A stretch of 64,000 nt of DNA from positions 1 through 64,000 of the forward strand of contig NZ_JAJNOR010000002.1 in NCBI RefSeq assembly GCF_021044755.1, in the 5' to 3' direction. Shown in pieces: positions 42,841-52,079 of the stretch; the first letter of the stretch is position 1, and the number at the start of each line of letters is the position of its first letter. Made by a program: the position numbers and the translations under genes. The notes under the pieces are model-generated. The model searched no databases. It saw only the letters and a program-made list of their open reading frames with translations, and had not been told where the DNA came from. The DNA comes from Lientehia hominis (lineage in GTDB: Bacteria; Bacillota; Clostridia; Lachnospirales; Lachnospiraceae).

Positions 42841-43653
42841 TCATTCTCTAAGCAGCTCCACATTTTCTTCTATCCATCTAGTCTCATATACGGCATCAGC
42901 GCCTCCGTCCACCCGGATATCAGCCGCGGTGGTAAAACCAAAGGCATCGGAACAGAGCAGAACAATGGGCGCTCCCACCTCTCTGGCATCTCCCGGCCTT
43001 TTGATCAAATATTCCGTAAAAAAGTTCTGAAAATCCTCTGTCCCTTCTTCTGGCACGACGGGCCTGGAAAGCTCTGTGAGCACAAGGCCCGGAGAAACTG
43101 AATTGACTCGGATATGAAACGGCGAAAGCTCGGCTGCGAACGCCGTAGTCAGCTTTTCCAGCGCTGCTTTTGTACAGCCGTAAAGCGTCCTTCCGGCGGC
43201 CACTCTGTGGGCAGCCATAGAGGAAACATTTACAATGGCTCCTCCTCTCTCATTTCTTTTCATATACTGTGCCGCCGCATTGCATCCTATAAAAGCGCTT
43301 TTGAAATTGACGGCTACCGCCCCGTCAAATTCCTCCATCGTCACTTTATTTAAGGGCTTACGAAGACTTCCTCCCGCCACATTCACCCAATAGTCTATGG
43401 TACCAAAGCGTTCGGCCGCGCAGCGGGCGAATTCATTTACCGCATTCTCGTCGGTGGCATCCACTGATTCCATCATGACATCTGTATAGCCCATACCTTC
43501 CAGCGCCGCCTCAGCCTCCATAAGCTTTCGGGTATTTCTGGAAAACAATGCAACTCTGCACCCCTCCTCAAGAAAACATACTGCTGCTGCGAATCCTATC
43601 CCCGTACTTCCCCCGGCCACCACGGCCACCTTATCCTTCATATGCAGATCCAT
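42841..43653 (-). CDS. Short-chain dehydrogenase/reductase
   Basis: A 270-aa classical SDR. The NAD(P) loop is GGSTGIG (14-20), the VNVAGG strand takes the place of NNAG, catalytic S is in NVSSMAA, and YGCTKAA supplies Tyr and Lys. SPGLVLTEL follows. In an operon with KDG kinase and KDPG aldolase it probably oxidises or reduces a sugar or sugar-acid intermediate. It is the last gene before the strong terminator. The substrate is not known. Confidence 0.88.
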   Translation of the reverse strand: MDLHMKDKVAVVAGGSTGIGFAAAVCFLEEGCRVALFSRNTRKLMEAEAALEGMGYTDVMMESVDATDENAVNEFARCAAERFGTIDYWVNVAGGSLRKPLNKVTMEEFDGAVAVNFKSAFIGCNAAAQYMKRNERGGAIVNVSSMAAHRVAAGRTLYGCTKAALEKLTTAFAAELSPFHIRVNSVSPGLVLTELSRPVVPEEGTEDFQNFFTEYLIKRPGDAREVGAPIVLLCSDAFGFTTAADIRVDGGADAVYETRWIEENVELLRE

Positions 43654-43701
43654 ATACTCCCCTCCGATTCCTCATCCTGTCACAGAAATCTCCTGTTTTG
43701 A

Positions 43702-44724
43702 TCACCGCTGGACCCTGCCGGAGCCGTCTCCCTCTGCGAGCTTCCTGACTTCTTCGATGGAAACCATATTAAAGTCTCCTTCCACCGTATGTTTCAGGCA
43801 AGATGCCGCCACGGCGAATTCCAGAGTATCCTGCGTCTCCTTCCCATTCAGAAAAGAATAGATCAGGCCGGCTCCAAAGCTGTCTCCTCCTCCGACCCGG
43901 TCAACAATATGTACCGGATAGCTTTTGGAAAAGTAATGACGGCTGCCGTCATACAGCATAGCAGCCCAGATGTTGTCACTGGCTGACAGGGATGTCCTGA
44001 GGGTGATCGCTACCATATCAAATCCATATGTCCCAGCCAGCTGCTCCGCCACCGCTTTATAGCCTTCATGATTCAGCTTTCCTCCCTCAATATCTGTCGC
44101 AGGCGCAGAGATTCCAAATACATCCTTCGCGTCTTCCTCATTTGCGATGCACACGTCGATATACCCGGCCAGCTTTGTCATGGTCTCCTTCGCCTGATCA
44201 CGGCTCCAGAGTTTTTTCCGGTAATTCAGGTCACAGCTGACCTTCAATCCCTTCTTTTTGGCGATTTTACAGGCCTCCTCACAGATGAGCGGAAGCTCCC
44301 CTCCCAGGGCAGGCGTGATTCCTGTGAAATGGAACCATTCCGCTCCGTCAAAAATAGCCTCCCAGTCAAATTCTTCTGCTTTCGCTAGGGCGGCCGCAGA
44401 ATTTGACCGATCATAGATCACCTTCGACGCACGCTGGGCAGCCCCCTTTTCCAAATAATAAATTCCGACCCGATCTCCTCCACGCACGATTTTTTCTGTC
44501 CCCACTCCAAATCTGCGAAGACTGTTCACGGCTCCCTGTCCGATCTCATGGGCCGGCAGCTTCGTCACATAATCCACATCCACTCCGAAATTAGCAAGAG
44601 ATACTGCCACGTTGGCTTCTCCTCCCCCGTAAAGAGCCTGATACTGATCGCTCTGCAAAAATCGGTAATATCCGAGAGGCTCCAGCCTGAGCATGATCTC
44701 GCCAAAGGTCACTACTTTTCCCAT
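43702..44724 (-). CDS. kdgK: PfkB-family sugar kinase, 2-keto-3-deoxygluconate kinase type
   Basis: A 340-aa ribokinase-family enzyme. GEIMLRLEP opens it, GGGEANVAVSLANFG is the substrate/N-terminal signature, and VGGGDSFGAGLIYSF carries the catalytic aspartate. The sequence is closest by eye to KDG kinases, and the next gene upstream is KDPG aldolase, so it should make KDPG from 2-keto-3-deoxygluconate. The two genes are 13 bases apart. AAGGAGG precedes the start. Confidence 0.87.
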   Translation of the reverse strand: MGKVVTFGEIMLRLEPLGYYRFLQSDQYQALYGGGEANVAVSLANFGVDVDYVTKLPAHEIGQGAVNSLRRFGVGTEKIVRGGDRVGIYYLEKGAAQRASKVIYDRSNSAAALAKAEEFDWEAIFDGAEWFHFTGITPALGGELPLICEEACKIAKKKGLKVSCDLNYRKKLWSRDQAKETMTKLAGYIDVCIANEEDAKDVFGISAPATDIEGGKLNHEGYKAVAEQLAGTYGFDMVAITLRTSLSASDNIWAAMLYDGSRHYFSKSYPVHIVDRVGGGDSFGAGLIYSFLNGKETQDTLEFAVAASCLKHTVEGDFNMVSIEEVRKLAEGDGSGRVQR

Positions 44725-44737
44725 TTATTATTCCTCC

Positions 44738-45700
44738 TTATTTATTCACCAGCTGAAGCACAAACCCCCCCAGCTGTTCCTCCAGATTCACAACTTTCAG
44801 TTTTCCTTCATCACTGTATTTTCTGGAAGATTCAACAAATCGTACTCCTCTTTCCGAAAAGTACGCACAGGCCCTGTCAAGGTTATTCACAGCCATACAA
44901 ATATGGCCTTTTTCTCCGCACGTCTCTGATTTCATCATTTCAAAAGCTTTCCCGGCAAACACGGATGAATTTCCAGCTTTTACTTCCAGCCCGAACAAGT
45001 CTGCGGCCCTCCGCGCCCTTTGGAAAGCCTGTCCTTCATCGGTGCAGTTGATTCCCACATGCCTCAGTTCGAATCCCAGCATATTCATCACTGTGTTTCT
45101 CGTCAGCCTCTCGATCTCATCAAAACGACGTTCACGGATCAAATCTTCTTTTACCATCCAGGTACCGCCGCACGCCAGGATTTTGTCATAAGAAAGATAT
45201 TCATTCATATTTCTGTCATTCACGCCTCCCGTGGGCATAAACCGCACCTTCGTGTAAGGCGCGCAGAGCGACCGGATCATCGGAAGGCCTCCGCTCGGCT
45301 CTGCCGGGAAAAATTTGAGATCCGAGATTCCCAGTTCCAGCGCCGCCTCTATGGACGCGGGATCACTGCATCCAGGAAAGACCGGTATCCCATGCTCCAC
45401 GCAATAACCGGCGGTTGTCGGATTAAAACCCGGAGTCACTATGAACCTGGCGCCTGCGGCGACTGCCCGTTCAATTTGTCCGACTGTCAGCACAGTCCCC
45501 GCACCCACCAGCATATCCTTACATTCCTGGCTTATGTTCCGAATCGCCTGTTCCGCGGCATCGGTGCGGAACGTCACCTCGATACATTTGAGGCCCCCCG
45601 CCATCAGCGCATTGGCCAGCGGCACTGCCAGGCCGGCATCCTCAAGCTTCACCACCGGCACGATCCCATATTCATAAATTCTCTGAGAAATACTTTTCAT
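44738..45700 (-). CDS. eda: KDPG/KHG aldolase fused to a C-terminal VOC (glyoxalase-like) domain
   Basis: A 320-aa protein. Residues 1-207 are a class I KDPG aldolase with E41 (EVTFRT), PGFNPTT, and the Schiff-base lysine K129 in SDLKFFPAE. Residues 210-318 form a VOC-like half-barrel pair: LRHVGINC (H214) and GHICMAVNNLDRACAYFSERGVRF (in two parts; H266), ending FVLQLVNK. Single-domain Eda is about 210 residues, so the extra domain is a true fusion in one frame. One usual VOC metal ligand appears to be glutamine (Q316) rather than glutamate. The VOC part could bind or process a substrate or product, such as a 2-oxo acid; its role is unknown. Confidence 0.85.
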   Translation of the reverse strand: MKSISQRIYEYGIVPVVKLEDAGLAVPLANALMAGGLKCIEVTFRTDAAEQAIRNISQECKDMLVGAGTVLTVGQIERAVAAGARFIVTPGFNPTTAGYCVEHGIPVFPGCSDPASIEAALELGISDLKFFPAEPSGGLPMIRSLCAPYTKVRFMPTGGVNDRNMNEYLSYDKILACGGTWMVKEDLIRERRFDEIERLTRNTVMNMLGFELRHVGINCTDEGQAFQRARRAADLFGLEVKAGNSSVFAGKAFEMMKSETCGEKGHICMAVNNLDRACAYFSERGVRFVESSRKYSDEGKLKVVNLEEQLGGFVLQLVNK

Positions 45701-45721
45701 TTTATTTATCCCCCTAGGCAG

Positions 45722-46888
45722 TTATCTGTCCATTCTTTCTTTCAATTTCGAATAACATTCCAGCGCGTTATCATACAGAATCATCCTTGCAAACTCAAGC
45801 GCCCGTTTTTCCCTTATAAATCCTTCCTCCGCAAGCTGTGTCAGGACCCGTGCCAAAACCTTCCGAAAATAACCGTGCCCGAACCATGCAAGTTCCGGAA
45901 ACATCACGCCGTCGGAGCCATACATCAGTTTATTCATCGGAGTCCTTTCCATCAGCGCGCGCAGCCGGTTCACACCGTTGACCGTACATAGGTAAAAAGT
46001 CCCGGAGCAGTCTGTGTATACATTGGAAAATTGAGCTGTGAGGAAACTGGCATCTTCTTCGTGAGGATGTCCCCCGTGGAGAAGCACGATCTTCGCCCGG
46101 TTGAACACCCTGGAATCCCGAAGAAAGTCCGTCAGGCCCACCGGATCAAAGCTTTTAAAATCCAGTGTCCCTCCGCCGGCCCCTGTATGTATCTGGAGCG
46201 GGATGCCATGCTTCACAGCCGCCTCCACACCCAGCATGAGCGTAAACGTATAAAGGCATTTTTCATCTTTCCCGGTTCCCGCTCCCGACACAATATGCTC
46301 GTACGCCTCCTCGGCTTTTTTTTCGTCTGCCAGCTGTATATTCAGTCCTCCATAGTAAGCAACTGAGGATTTAAGCCCCACCGCTGCCTCTTTTATAATC
46401 CTGTCATCCAGGTCCGCCGTCAGTTTTTCCGTGAATTCCCGGTATGATAGCTTTTTATCCAGCAGTTCATCCACGGAACGTTCAATCCTGATGATGACGC
46501 TGCGTTTTCCCTTTGGAACAGATTCATAGAAGTAAGCGGCTTCTTCTCCGGTAAATGCCCTTCCCCGCAGGGGGCTCCCCGTTTCAAAGCAGCTCATTGC
46601 CACATTCCCCTCTGAAAACAGCTCCCGCATATATTTCTTTGGCTCTGACGTATATCTCCGGAAACGTTCCGCCTCCACTTCAGCATCCGACGTATCCTCA
46701 GGCATTCCAAAACGTTCTCGAAGCGCCTGAATCACCATTTCATATAGAATCGTCTGTCTGGAGTTTCTGTCCTGTCCCGGCCCGTCGATATAGCCGCCGG
46801 CAATCTTCCCGAACTCCGGCTCCCTGTCCGGATGGACACGGTGGACATGAGTATCGATCAATGGCATGTCTTTTAAAGCCTCATACAT
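45722..46888 (-). CDS. Amidohydrolase-family (amidohydrolase 2) enzyme
   Basis: A 388-aa TIM-barrel metal-dependent hydrolase. The metal motif IDTHVH (11-16) is followed by LQIHTGAG, LHGGHPHEED and LMYGSDGVMFPE, giving the usual metal histidines and the catalytic aspartate. Enzymes of this group hydrolyse lactones or amides or decarboxylate acids. Between a Liv-type importer and KDG/KDPG enzymes, a lactonase or hydrolase acting first on the imported compound is a reasonable guess. Uronate isomerase is distantly related but has a different length and motifs. Confidence 0.8.
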   Translation of the reverse strand: MYEALKDMPLIDTHVHRVHPDREPEFGKIAGGYIDGPGQDRNSRQTILYEMVIQALRERFGMPEDTSDAEVEAERFRRYTSEPKKYMRELFSEGNVAMSCFETGSPLRGRAFTGEEAAYFYESVPKGKRSVIIRIERSVDELLDKKLSYREFTEKLTADLDDRIIKEAAVGLKSSVAYYGGLNIQLADEKKAEEAYEHIVSGAGTGKDEKCLYTFTLMLGVEAAVKHGIPLQIHTGAGGGTLDFKSFDPVGLTDFLRDSRVFNRAKIVLLHGGHPHEEDASFLTAQFSNVYTDCSGTFYLCTVNGVNRLRALMERTPMNKLMYGSDGVMFPELAWFGHGYFRKVLARVLTQLAEEGFIREKRALEFARMILYDNALECYSKLKERMDR

Positions 46889-46910
46889 CTTATTCTCCTT
46901 TCCGGTGTCC

Positions 46911-47624
46911 TCAATAATCTCCGAGATACGCCCGTTTTACTTCGTCATTCACAAGCAGCTCCTTTCCTGAACCGGTCAGGGTTATCTTTCCGTTTTCCAG
47001 AACATACCCCCTGTCAGCGATGGAGAGGGCCATGGACGCATTCTGTTCGATCAGGAGCACGGTCTTTCCGTTGTTCCGTATCCGGCATATCATATTAAAG
47101 ATCTCTTCCACGATTATAGGCGCAAGGCCGAGAGACGGCTCATCCAGCATGATCATTTTGGGATCCATCATAAGCCCTCTGGCAATCGCCAGCATCTGCT
47201 GCTCCCCTCCGGACAGACTACCGCCCGCCTGATTCTGCCGCTCTTTAAGGCGTGGGAACATTTCATACTGCTGTTCCAGAAGCTCCTTAATTCTTTCCTT
47301 CGTCAGCTTTGGATTCCCGAGAGTACCTGTCATCAGATTTTCATATACCGTCAGGGAGGGAAAAACCTTCCGCCCTTCCGGCACATGCGCCAATCCAAGC
47401 TTTACAATCTTCTCCGGCGCCATTTTTGTGACGTCCTTCCCGTCAAAGGCGATTCTCCCTTCGGCCTTTTCCACAAGACCGGAGATCGACATCAATGTCG
47501 TTGTTTTTCCCGCTCCATTTCCGCCGATCAGCGTGATGATCTCATTCTTTCCAACCTCCATGCTGATACCGTGCAGAGCCTGGATATATCCATAGTTAAC
47601 AGATATGTTCGTCAATTCAAGCAT
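46911..47624 (-). CDS. livF: Branched-chain-type ABC transporter ATP-binding protein LivF
   Basis: A 237-aa ATPase. Walker A is GGNGAGKTT, the signature SLSGGEQQMLAIARGL, Walker B MIMLDEPSLGLAP. The LivF-type ending is VLENGKITLTGSGKELL with a final YLGDY. It overlaps the end of livG by eight bases. In the Liv family such systems import branched-chain amino acids, amides, urea or aromatic and other carboxylates. The catabolic genes downstream argue for a carbohydrate-derived acid here. Confidence 0.93.
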   Translation of the reverse strand: MLELTNISVNYGYIQALHGISMEVGKNEIITLIGGNGAGKTTTLMSISGLVEKAEGRIAFDGKDVTKMAPEKIVKLGLAHVPEGRKVFPSLTVYENLMTGTLGNPKLTKERIKELLEQQYEMFPRLKERQNQAGGSLSGGEQQMLAIARGLMMDPKMIMLDEPSLGLAPIIVEEIFNMICRIRNNGKTVLLIEQNASMALSIADRGYVLENGKITLTGSGKELLVNDEVKRAYLGDY

Positions 47625-48408
47625 GGTTCAGCACCTCCCCGCCGATCATTCCGGAACCAAAATAGGCCGCCTGGACCTCCGGGTCCTTTTTCACCACTTC
47701 CGGCGTCCCCTCGCAGATCTTCTTCCCGAAATTTAAGACCAGGATATTATGGCAGCAGTTCATGACAAATTTCATATCATGCTCTATCAGCAATATGGTC
47801 TGTCCATTCCGGTTGAGCTCCTGGACAAATTTACGAAGGTCCACCGTTTCCATTGGGTTCATCCCCGCAGCCGGCTCATCCAGAAGCAGGATCTCCGGAT
47901 CGGTGGCAAGAGCTCTGGCGATCTCCACCCGTCTCTGGATACCGTAGGGGAGACTCCCCGCCATAGTATACGCATATTTTGTCAGCCCCGCCTTTTCAAT
48001 TGTCTCCAAGCTTTTTCTGGTCACATATTCCTCGTCTCTTTTATATCTTCCGGTATGGAATATCGCATCAAATATGCCGGATTTCGTGCCCTTGTGACAT
48101 CCTATTTTGACGTTCTCCAGCACTGTCATGAACTTAAACAGCTGCATGGACTGAAAGGTCCTCGTGATTCCCAGCCGGCTGATCGTTTCTGGCCTCATAT
48201 TTGAGATATCCCTGCCGCAAAGATAAACTCTTCCCTTTGTCGGCTTATAAATCCCGGAACAAACATTAAAGAATGTCGTTTTTCCGGCGCCGTTCGGTCC
48301 GATTATCCCGAAGATCTGGCCGGAGTTCACAGTCATGCTCACATTCTCTACTGCCTTAAGGCCCCCGAAATATCTGCAGACTCCCTCTGTCCTTAATACC
48401 TCACCCAT
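47617..48408 (-). CDS. livG: Branched-chain-type ABC transporter ATP-binding protein LivG
   Basis: A 263-aa ATPase from the ATG at 48408, which overlaps the livM stop as TAATG with GGAG upstream; the longer frame is not the start. Walker A is GPNGAGKTT, the LivG-type ITRTFQSMQLF follows, and Walker B is EILLLDEPAAGMNP. The signature motif appears as GSLPYGIQRRVEIARAL, as often in LivG. It pairs with LivF to power LivHM. Confidence 0.93.
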   Translation of the reverse strand: MGEVLRTEGVCRYFGGLKAVENVSMTVNSGQIFGIIGPNGAGKTTFFNVCSGIYKPTKGRVYLCGRDISNMRPETISRLGITRTFQSMQLFKFMTVLENVKIGCHKGTKSGIFDAIFHTGRYKRDEEYVTRKSLETIEKAGLTKYAYTMAGSLPYGIQRRVEIARALATDPEILLLDEPAAGMNPMETVDLRKFVQELNRNGQTILLIEHDMKFVMNCCHNILVLNFGKKICEGTPEVVKKDPEVQAAYFGSGMIGGEVLNHA

Positions 48409-49421
48409 TACGCACTCTCCTTTGCCGCCTTCTTTGACTTGGATTTCATCTTTATCCTGCCTCCTGCGAGGATGCTGTCGGACGCGCCGACAAGTCCCTG
48501 GGGCCGGAGCCACATCATTATGATGATCAGTAAGGCATACGTGACAAATCTCCAGGTTCCCACCGGTCTCAGTATCTCAGTCAGGAAATTGACAAGCGCG
48601 GATCCGACAATAGGCCCCGCCAGGGTTCCCTGTCCGCCGATGATGACCATTGACAGGATATTGAAGCCCTCATCCAGGCTGAATACTGTGGAATCAATAT
48701 ACTGAAGGTACGGTGCATATGCCGCTCCGCAGATTCCTGCCCAAAATGCTCCATACATAAAATTGCTGGCTTTGTAATAAGAAGTCTGCACGCTGAGAGC
48801 CTTCGCCGCCAGCTCGTCCTCCCGAATCGACATCCAGGCGCGGCCGGCGCGGGACCTTATGACCCGTGAACTGATAAACAAAAAGATGACCGCTAAGATC
48901 AGGAACAAGTAATAGAATTTCATCGGAGAATCCACCAGAAATCCCCCTGCCGAGGGCCTGGGAATGTCCTTAATTCCAAAGGATCCTCCGGTCAGACTCT
49001 CCCAGTTCAGCGCCACAATACGAATCACCTCAGACGCCCCCATGGTGATAATGGAGAGATAAATCCCTTTCAGCCGGAGAGTCGGTATGGAAACGATCAA
49101 GCCGACAAGCATCGCCATAATTCCCCCAAGGGGGAGCAGGATCCAGAACGAGATACCAAATCTGGTGGACAATATTGCCATAGTGTACGCTCCGATACAG
49201 AAAAAGCCGGCTTGTCCGATACAGGTCTGTCCGCTGTATCCGTTTATCATATTCAGAGAACCAGCCAGAGTACAGTACATCAGAATTCGGCACATGATAC
49301 GGATCGTCGATTTCTTAAAACCCAAAAACGGCAGTATCAGCAGCAGAACTACAATAACTGCCAAAAAGAGCACTTTGTGTTCTCCATAAACCTTCTTAAC
49401 AGCATTGATCAGCGTATTCAT
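48408..49421 (-). CDS. livM: Branched-chain-type ABC transporter permease LivM
   Basis: A 337-aa membrane protein with about ten helices: LMINGYSGQ-type sequence (GSLNMINGYSGQTCIGQAGF in parts), RLKGIYLSIITMGASEVIR, and VIGGQGTLAGPIVGSAL. The start is the ATG at 49421, overlapping the livH stop (ATGA). The C-terminus has a lysine-rich tail. It forms the channel with LivH. Confidence 0.92.
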   Translation of the reverse strand: MNTLINAVKKVYGEHKVLFLAVIVVLLLILPFLGFKKSTIRIMCRILMYCTLAGSLNMINGYSGQTCIGQAGFFCIGAYTMAILSTRFGISFWILLPLGGIMAMLVGLIVSIPTLRLKGIYLSIITMGASEVIRIVALNWESLTGGSFGIKDIPRPSAGGFLVDSPMKFYYLFLILAVIFLFISSRVIRSRAGRAWMSIREDELAAKALSVQTSYYKASNFMYGAFWAGICGAAYAPYLQYIDSTVFSLDEGFNILSMVIIGGQGTLAGPIVGSALVNFLTEILRPVGTWRFVTYALLIIIMMWLRPQGLVGASDSILAGGRIKMKSKSKKAAKESA

Positions 49422-50296
49422 CACGGCCTGGCTCCTTTCTTCACAGAGAATCCGTGGGGTCTTATGATCAGTACGAGGATGAGAAAGCAGAATGCAAACG
49501 CATCCCGGAAGCTGGCGCTGGAGAAGGTGATCCCAAGATTTTCAATCACACCGATGCAGAGTCCGCCCAGCGCCGAAAACCGGACGTCTGTCATCCCGCC
49601 CAGTACCGACGATGAGAAAGCCTTCATACTCATAGTGCTTCCCATTGTGGCATAGCAGGTCTGATAATAAATGGCCATCAGCATACCGGCCACGCCTCCG
49701 ATTCCACACCCGATACAGTTTCCGATCATAGCCGTCTTCTTAACGCTGATACCCACCAAGTACGCTGCGCTTTTATCCTGGCTGACGGCTCTAAGGGCCA
49801 TTCCTGCCCGAGTCCTGTTAAAATAAACGGTCAGCAGCACCGCCAAAGCCAGTACGATCACAACGATCGCCACCTGGATCATGCTGATCCGCACCGGGCC
49901 AATCTTAAAGACCCTGTTTTCAATGATGTTCAAGACCGGCTTTTTGTTGGCTCCAAAGCAGATCTGAGCCAGATTCTGTACCAGCATGCTGAAGCCCACT
50001 GTACAGATAAGAGATATATGCCTCGGCGCATTAAAAAAGTGCTCGTAGCAGATTTTATAGACCAGCATGCCCAGAATCCAGGACGCGGCAAACGCTCCAA
50101 GAAGTCCGAGTACTATGTGGCTGCCTGCATACTGAAAAATATAGAAAGAAGCAAAGGCCCCTATCATCATCACTTCACCATGAGTAAAAGTCACCATGCC
50201 GGTAACGCCGACTACCACCGAGTAACCAATTGCCATCAATGCATAAATGGCGCCCTGGCATACACCATTGATCAACTGGTTAAGTATGTATTCCAT
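49421..50296 (-). CDS. livH: Branched-chain-type ABC transporter permease LivH
   Basis: A 291-aa membrane protein from the ATG at 50296, which has GGAGG at seven bases; the longer frame is not used. Typical stretches are GVCQGAIYALMAIGYSVVVGVTGMVTFTHGEVMM (in parts), RTRAGMALRAVSQD and SVLGGMTDVRFSALGG. About eight helices. The gap to livK is 118 bases with no terminator seen. Confidence 0.92.
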   Translation of the reverse strand: MEYILNQLINGVCQGAIYALMAIGYSVVVGVTGMVTFTHGEVMMIGAFASFYIFQYAGSHIVLGLLGAFAASWILGMLVYKICYEHFFNAPRHISLICTVGFSMLVQNLAQICFGANKKPVLNIIENRVFKIGPVRISMIQVAIVVIVLALAVLLTVYFNRTRAGMALRAVSQDKSAAYLVGISVKKTAMIGNCIGCGIGGVAGMLMAIYYQTCYATMGSTMSMKAFSSSVLGGMTDVRFSALGGLCIGVIENLGITFSSASFRDAFAFCFLILVLIIRPHGFSVKKGARP

Positions 50297-50414
50297 TCTG
50301 TTCCTCCCTCCGGACGAAACCACTTCCAATAAAGACAATGTCCTGCACAACAGTCATGAAGCGCAAGACATTGCAGATTTATTTAAAACATGGGTTTCCC
50401 TTTATGTAAGCTCC

Positions 50415-51635
50415 TCACTCTTCGGCATAGTCATAGCCGCATCTCACTACGTATTCTCCTTCGGATACTTCACAGATCAGATAAGAGCGGGAGATATCAC
50501 CGACCTCACTGAATTTGATCGGTCCGGTCAGATAGGTGTCATCCGTCTTTGCCAGGCTTCCCCGTATGCCATCGCGTGTAATATCATCGCCCAGCCTGGC
50601 AATCGCATCCGCCAGTACATAGATGCTGTCGTAAGCATATCCTGCCATGACTGTAGGCTGAAATTTTGCGCGTTCTGCAAATTCCTGCGCAAACGCCCAG
50701 GCTTGCGGGTCTTCTTCAGAATAGAATACGGAAGCCGTTGTCAGGACACCTTCGCTGTTGTCAGCACAGAGTTCTATGATCTGCTGCGAAGTACTGGGGC
50801 CGACCATGACGATCTGGCAGTCCCAGCCGTAGCCGCGAATCTGATTGATCAGATTGGAGGTACTCGACTGGTCAATGATCACGACACAATCAGGTTCGGA
50901 AGCTTCCGCTTTTGTGATCAGAGAAGAAAAGTCGCTCTCCCCTTCCGCATATGCTTCGTCAAATACGACGTTCAGCCCCGCGTCCTTACTTGCTTCCGCA
51001 AAATAATCCCGGGTAGAAACGCCCCAGTCTGTATTCATGGAAAAAATGGCGATATTCTTGGCGCCCACATATTTTCCGACGATATATTCAGCGGCGTATA
51101 TGCCTTCACCGTCAGTGCGCCCCGCAATCTGGAAGCAGTAATCACTCATGGGAGCAAAATCCACATTGGATGCAGTGGGAGAAAAAAGTACAATGCCCGC
51201 CTCATCGCAGATGGGAGCAGCAGCCATGGCACATCCCGATGAGAAATCACCGAGAACCGCCGCGTACTTATCATTCTCGGCAAAGGAAGCCGCCAAATCT
51301 GCCGATTCGTTCTGTTCTCCTTTGGAATCCGCAAAATCCAGAACCAATTCACGGCCGTTTATCCCGCCCGCCGCATTGATTTCTTCCATCGCCATTGTCA
51401 TGGCGACTTCATATGTTTTGCCATACTCGGCCATAGTACCGGTCAATGGTGCCAGAACCCCTACGTAGATGGGTTCTTCGGAAGCGCCATCGGCTTTTTT
51501 CGTTTCTTTAGAAGGCGTTTCTGTTTCTTCCGTCTTCTCTTCACTTCTGTTCTTCGTCTCCGCCTTTCCTCCAGAACAGGCCGTAAGGCTAAATACCATA
51601 ACCACTGCCAACAATACTGCGATAATTCTTTTCAT
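50415..51635 (-). CDS. livK: Liv-type ABC transporter substrate-binding lipoprotein
   Basis: A 406-aa type I periplasmic-binding fold protein. The signal peptide ends in a lipobox LTAC with the lipidated C20, followed by a charged linker rich in Glu, Lys and Ser/Thr (21-52) and the ligand-binding part: IYVGVLAPLTGTMAEYGK, then VLGDFSSGCAMAAAPICDEA. It is the first gene of the operon and captures the substrate at the membrane surface. The ligand may or may not be an amino acid. A consensus cre site lies 66-81 bases before the start. Confidence 0.9.
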   Translation of the reverse strand: MKRIIAVLLAVVMVFSLTACSGGKAETKNRSEEKTEETETPSKETKKADGASEEPIYVGVLAPLTGTMAEYGKTYEVAMTMAMEEINAAGGINGRELVLDFADSKGEQNESADLAASFAENDKYAAVLGDFSSGCAMAAAPICDEAGIVLFSPTASNVDFAPMSDYCFQIAGRTDGEGIYAAEYIVGKYVGAKNIAIFSMNTDWGVSTRDYFAEASKDAGLNVVFDEAYAEGESDFSSLITKAEASEPDCVVIIDQSSTSNLINQIRGYGWDCQIVMVGPSTSQQIIELCADNSEGVLTTASVFYSEEDPQAWAFAQEFAERAKFQPTVMAGYAYDSIYVLADAIARLGDDITRDGIRGSLAKTDDTYLTGPIKFSEVGDISRSYLICEVSEGEYVVRCGYDYAEE

Positions 51636-51700
51636 CTTCTTCCTCCTTTATGTTTTATTATTTCAAGGATTTTCCAATCCTTTACTTCCAAATATAGGGT

Positions 51701-51716
51701 ATGTTACCGTTTTCAT
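51701..51716 (-). promoter_or_regulatory. Consensus CcpA cre site upstream of livK
   Basis: On the minus strand ATGAAAACGGTAACAT fits WTGNAANCGNWNNCAW at every position. It lies 66-81 bases before livK and suggests carbon catabolite control of the whole operon. LacI-family proteins have related operators, so the local LacI regulator is another possible binder. Confidence 0.7.
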
Positions 51717-51992
51717 TTATTGGTGAAAAATAGAAGACAATCTTCTTTGGCATTTTCTCAAGACTTTAGTTCATTACATTCAATATAGCATTTTTAGAAA
51801 CCGATTTCAATAGCAATTTGAGATTCGTACATTACGACAATTTAGCCTTAATGTTTTTGTATGTTTTGCACAAACATTGACATTATTCCCTCTATTTATG
51901 ATGTTTTTTGTCAAATTATACGCTTTTTATTTATTACTTTTTATTTCTTTATACCTCTCTGCATTCTTCAAAAAGAATTAATTATTTAATTT

Positions 51993-52008
51993 ACGCAACC
52001 GTTTTCAT
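51993..52008 (-). promoter_or_regulatory. Second cre-like site
   Basis: ATGAAAACGGTTGCGT on the minus strand matches the cre consensus with one mismatch and shares the 13-mer AAATGAAAACGGT with the first site. It lies about 360 bases upstream of livK, in a 556-base AT-rich gap (51636-52191) with no gene that I can support. Confidence 0.45.
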
Positions 52009-52079
52009 TTTGATTTTCAAAAAACCTTTTTTCCGCATATCCCTTTAATACCCCCTCCCAGTAACCTATTCCTTCCACA

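Noticed and set aside
45053..45075. GTTCGAATCC resembling a tRNA T-arm
   Set aside because: It lies inside the coding sequence of the aldolase-VOC fusion and no acceptor stem or other arms surround it.
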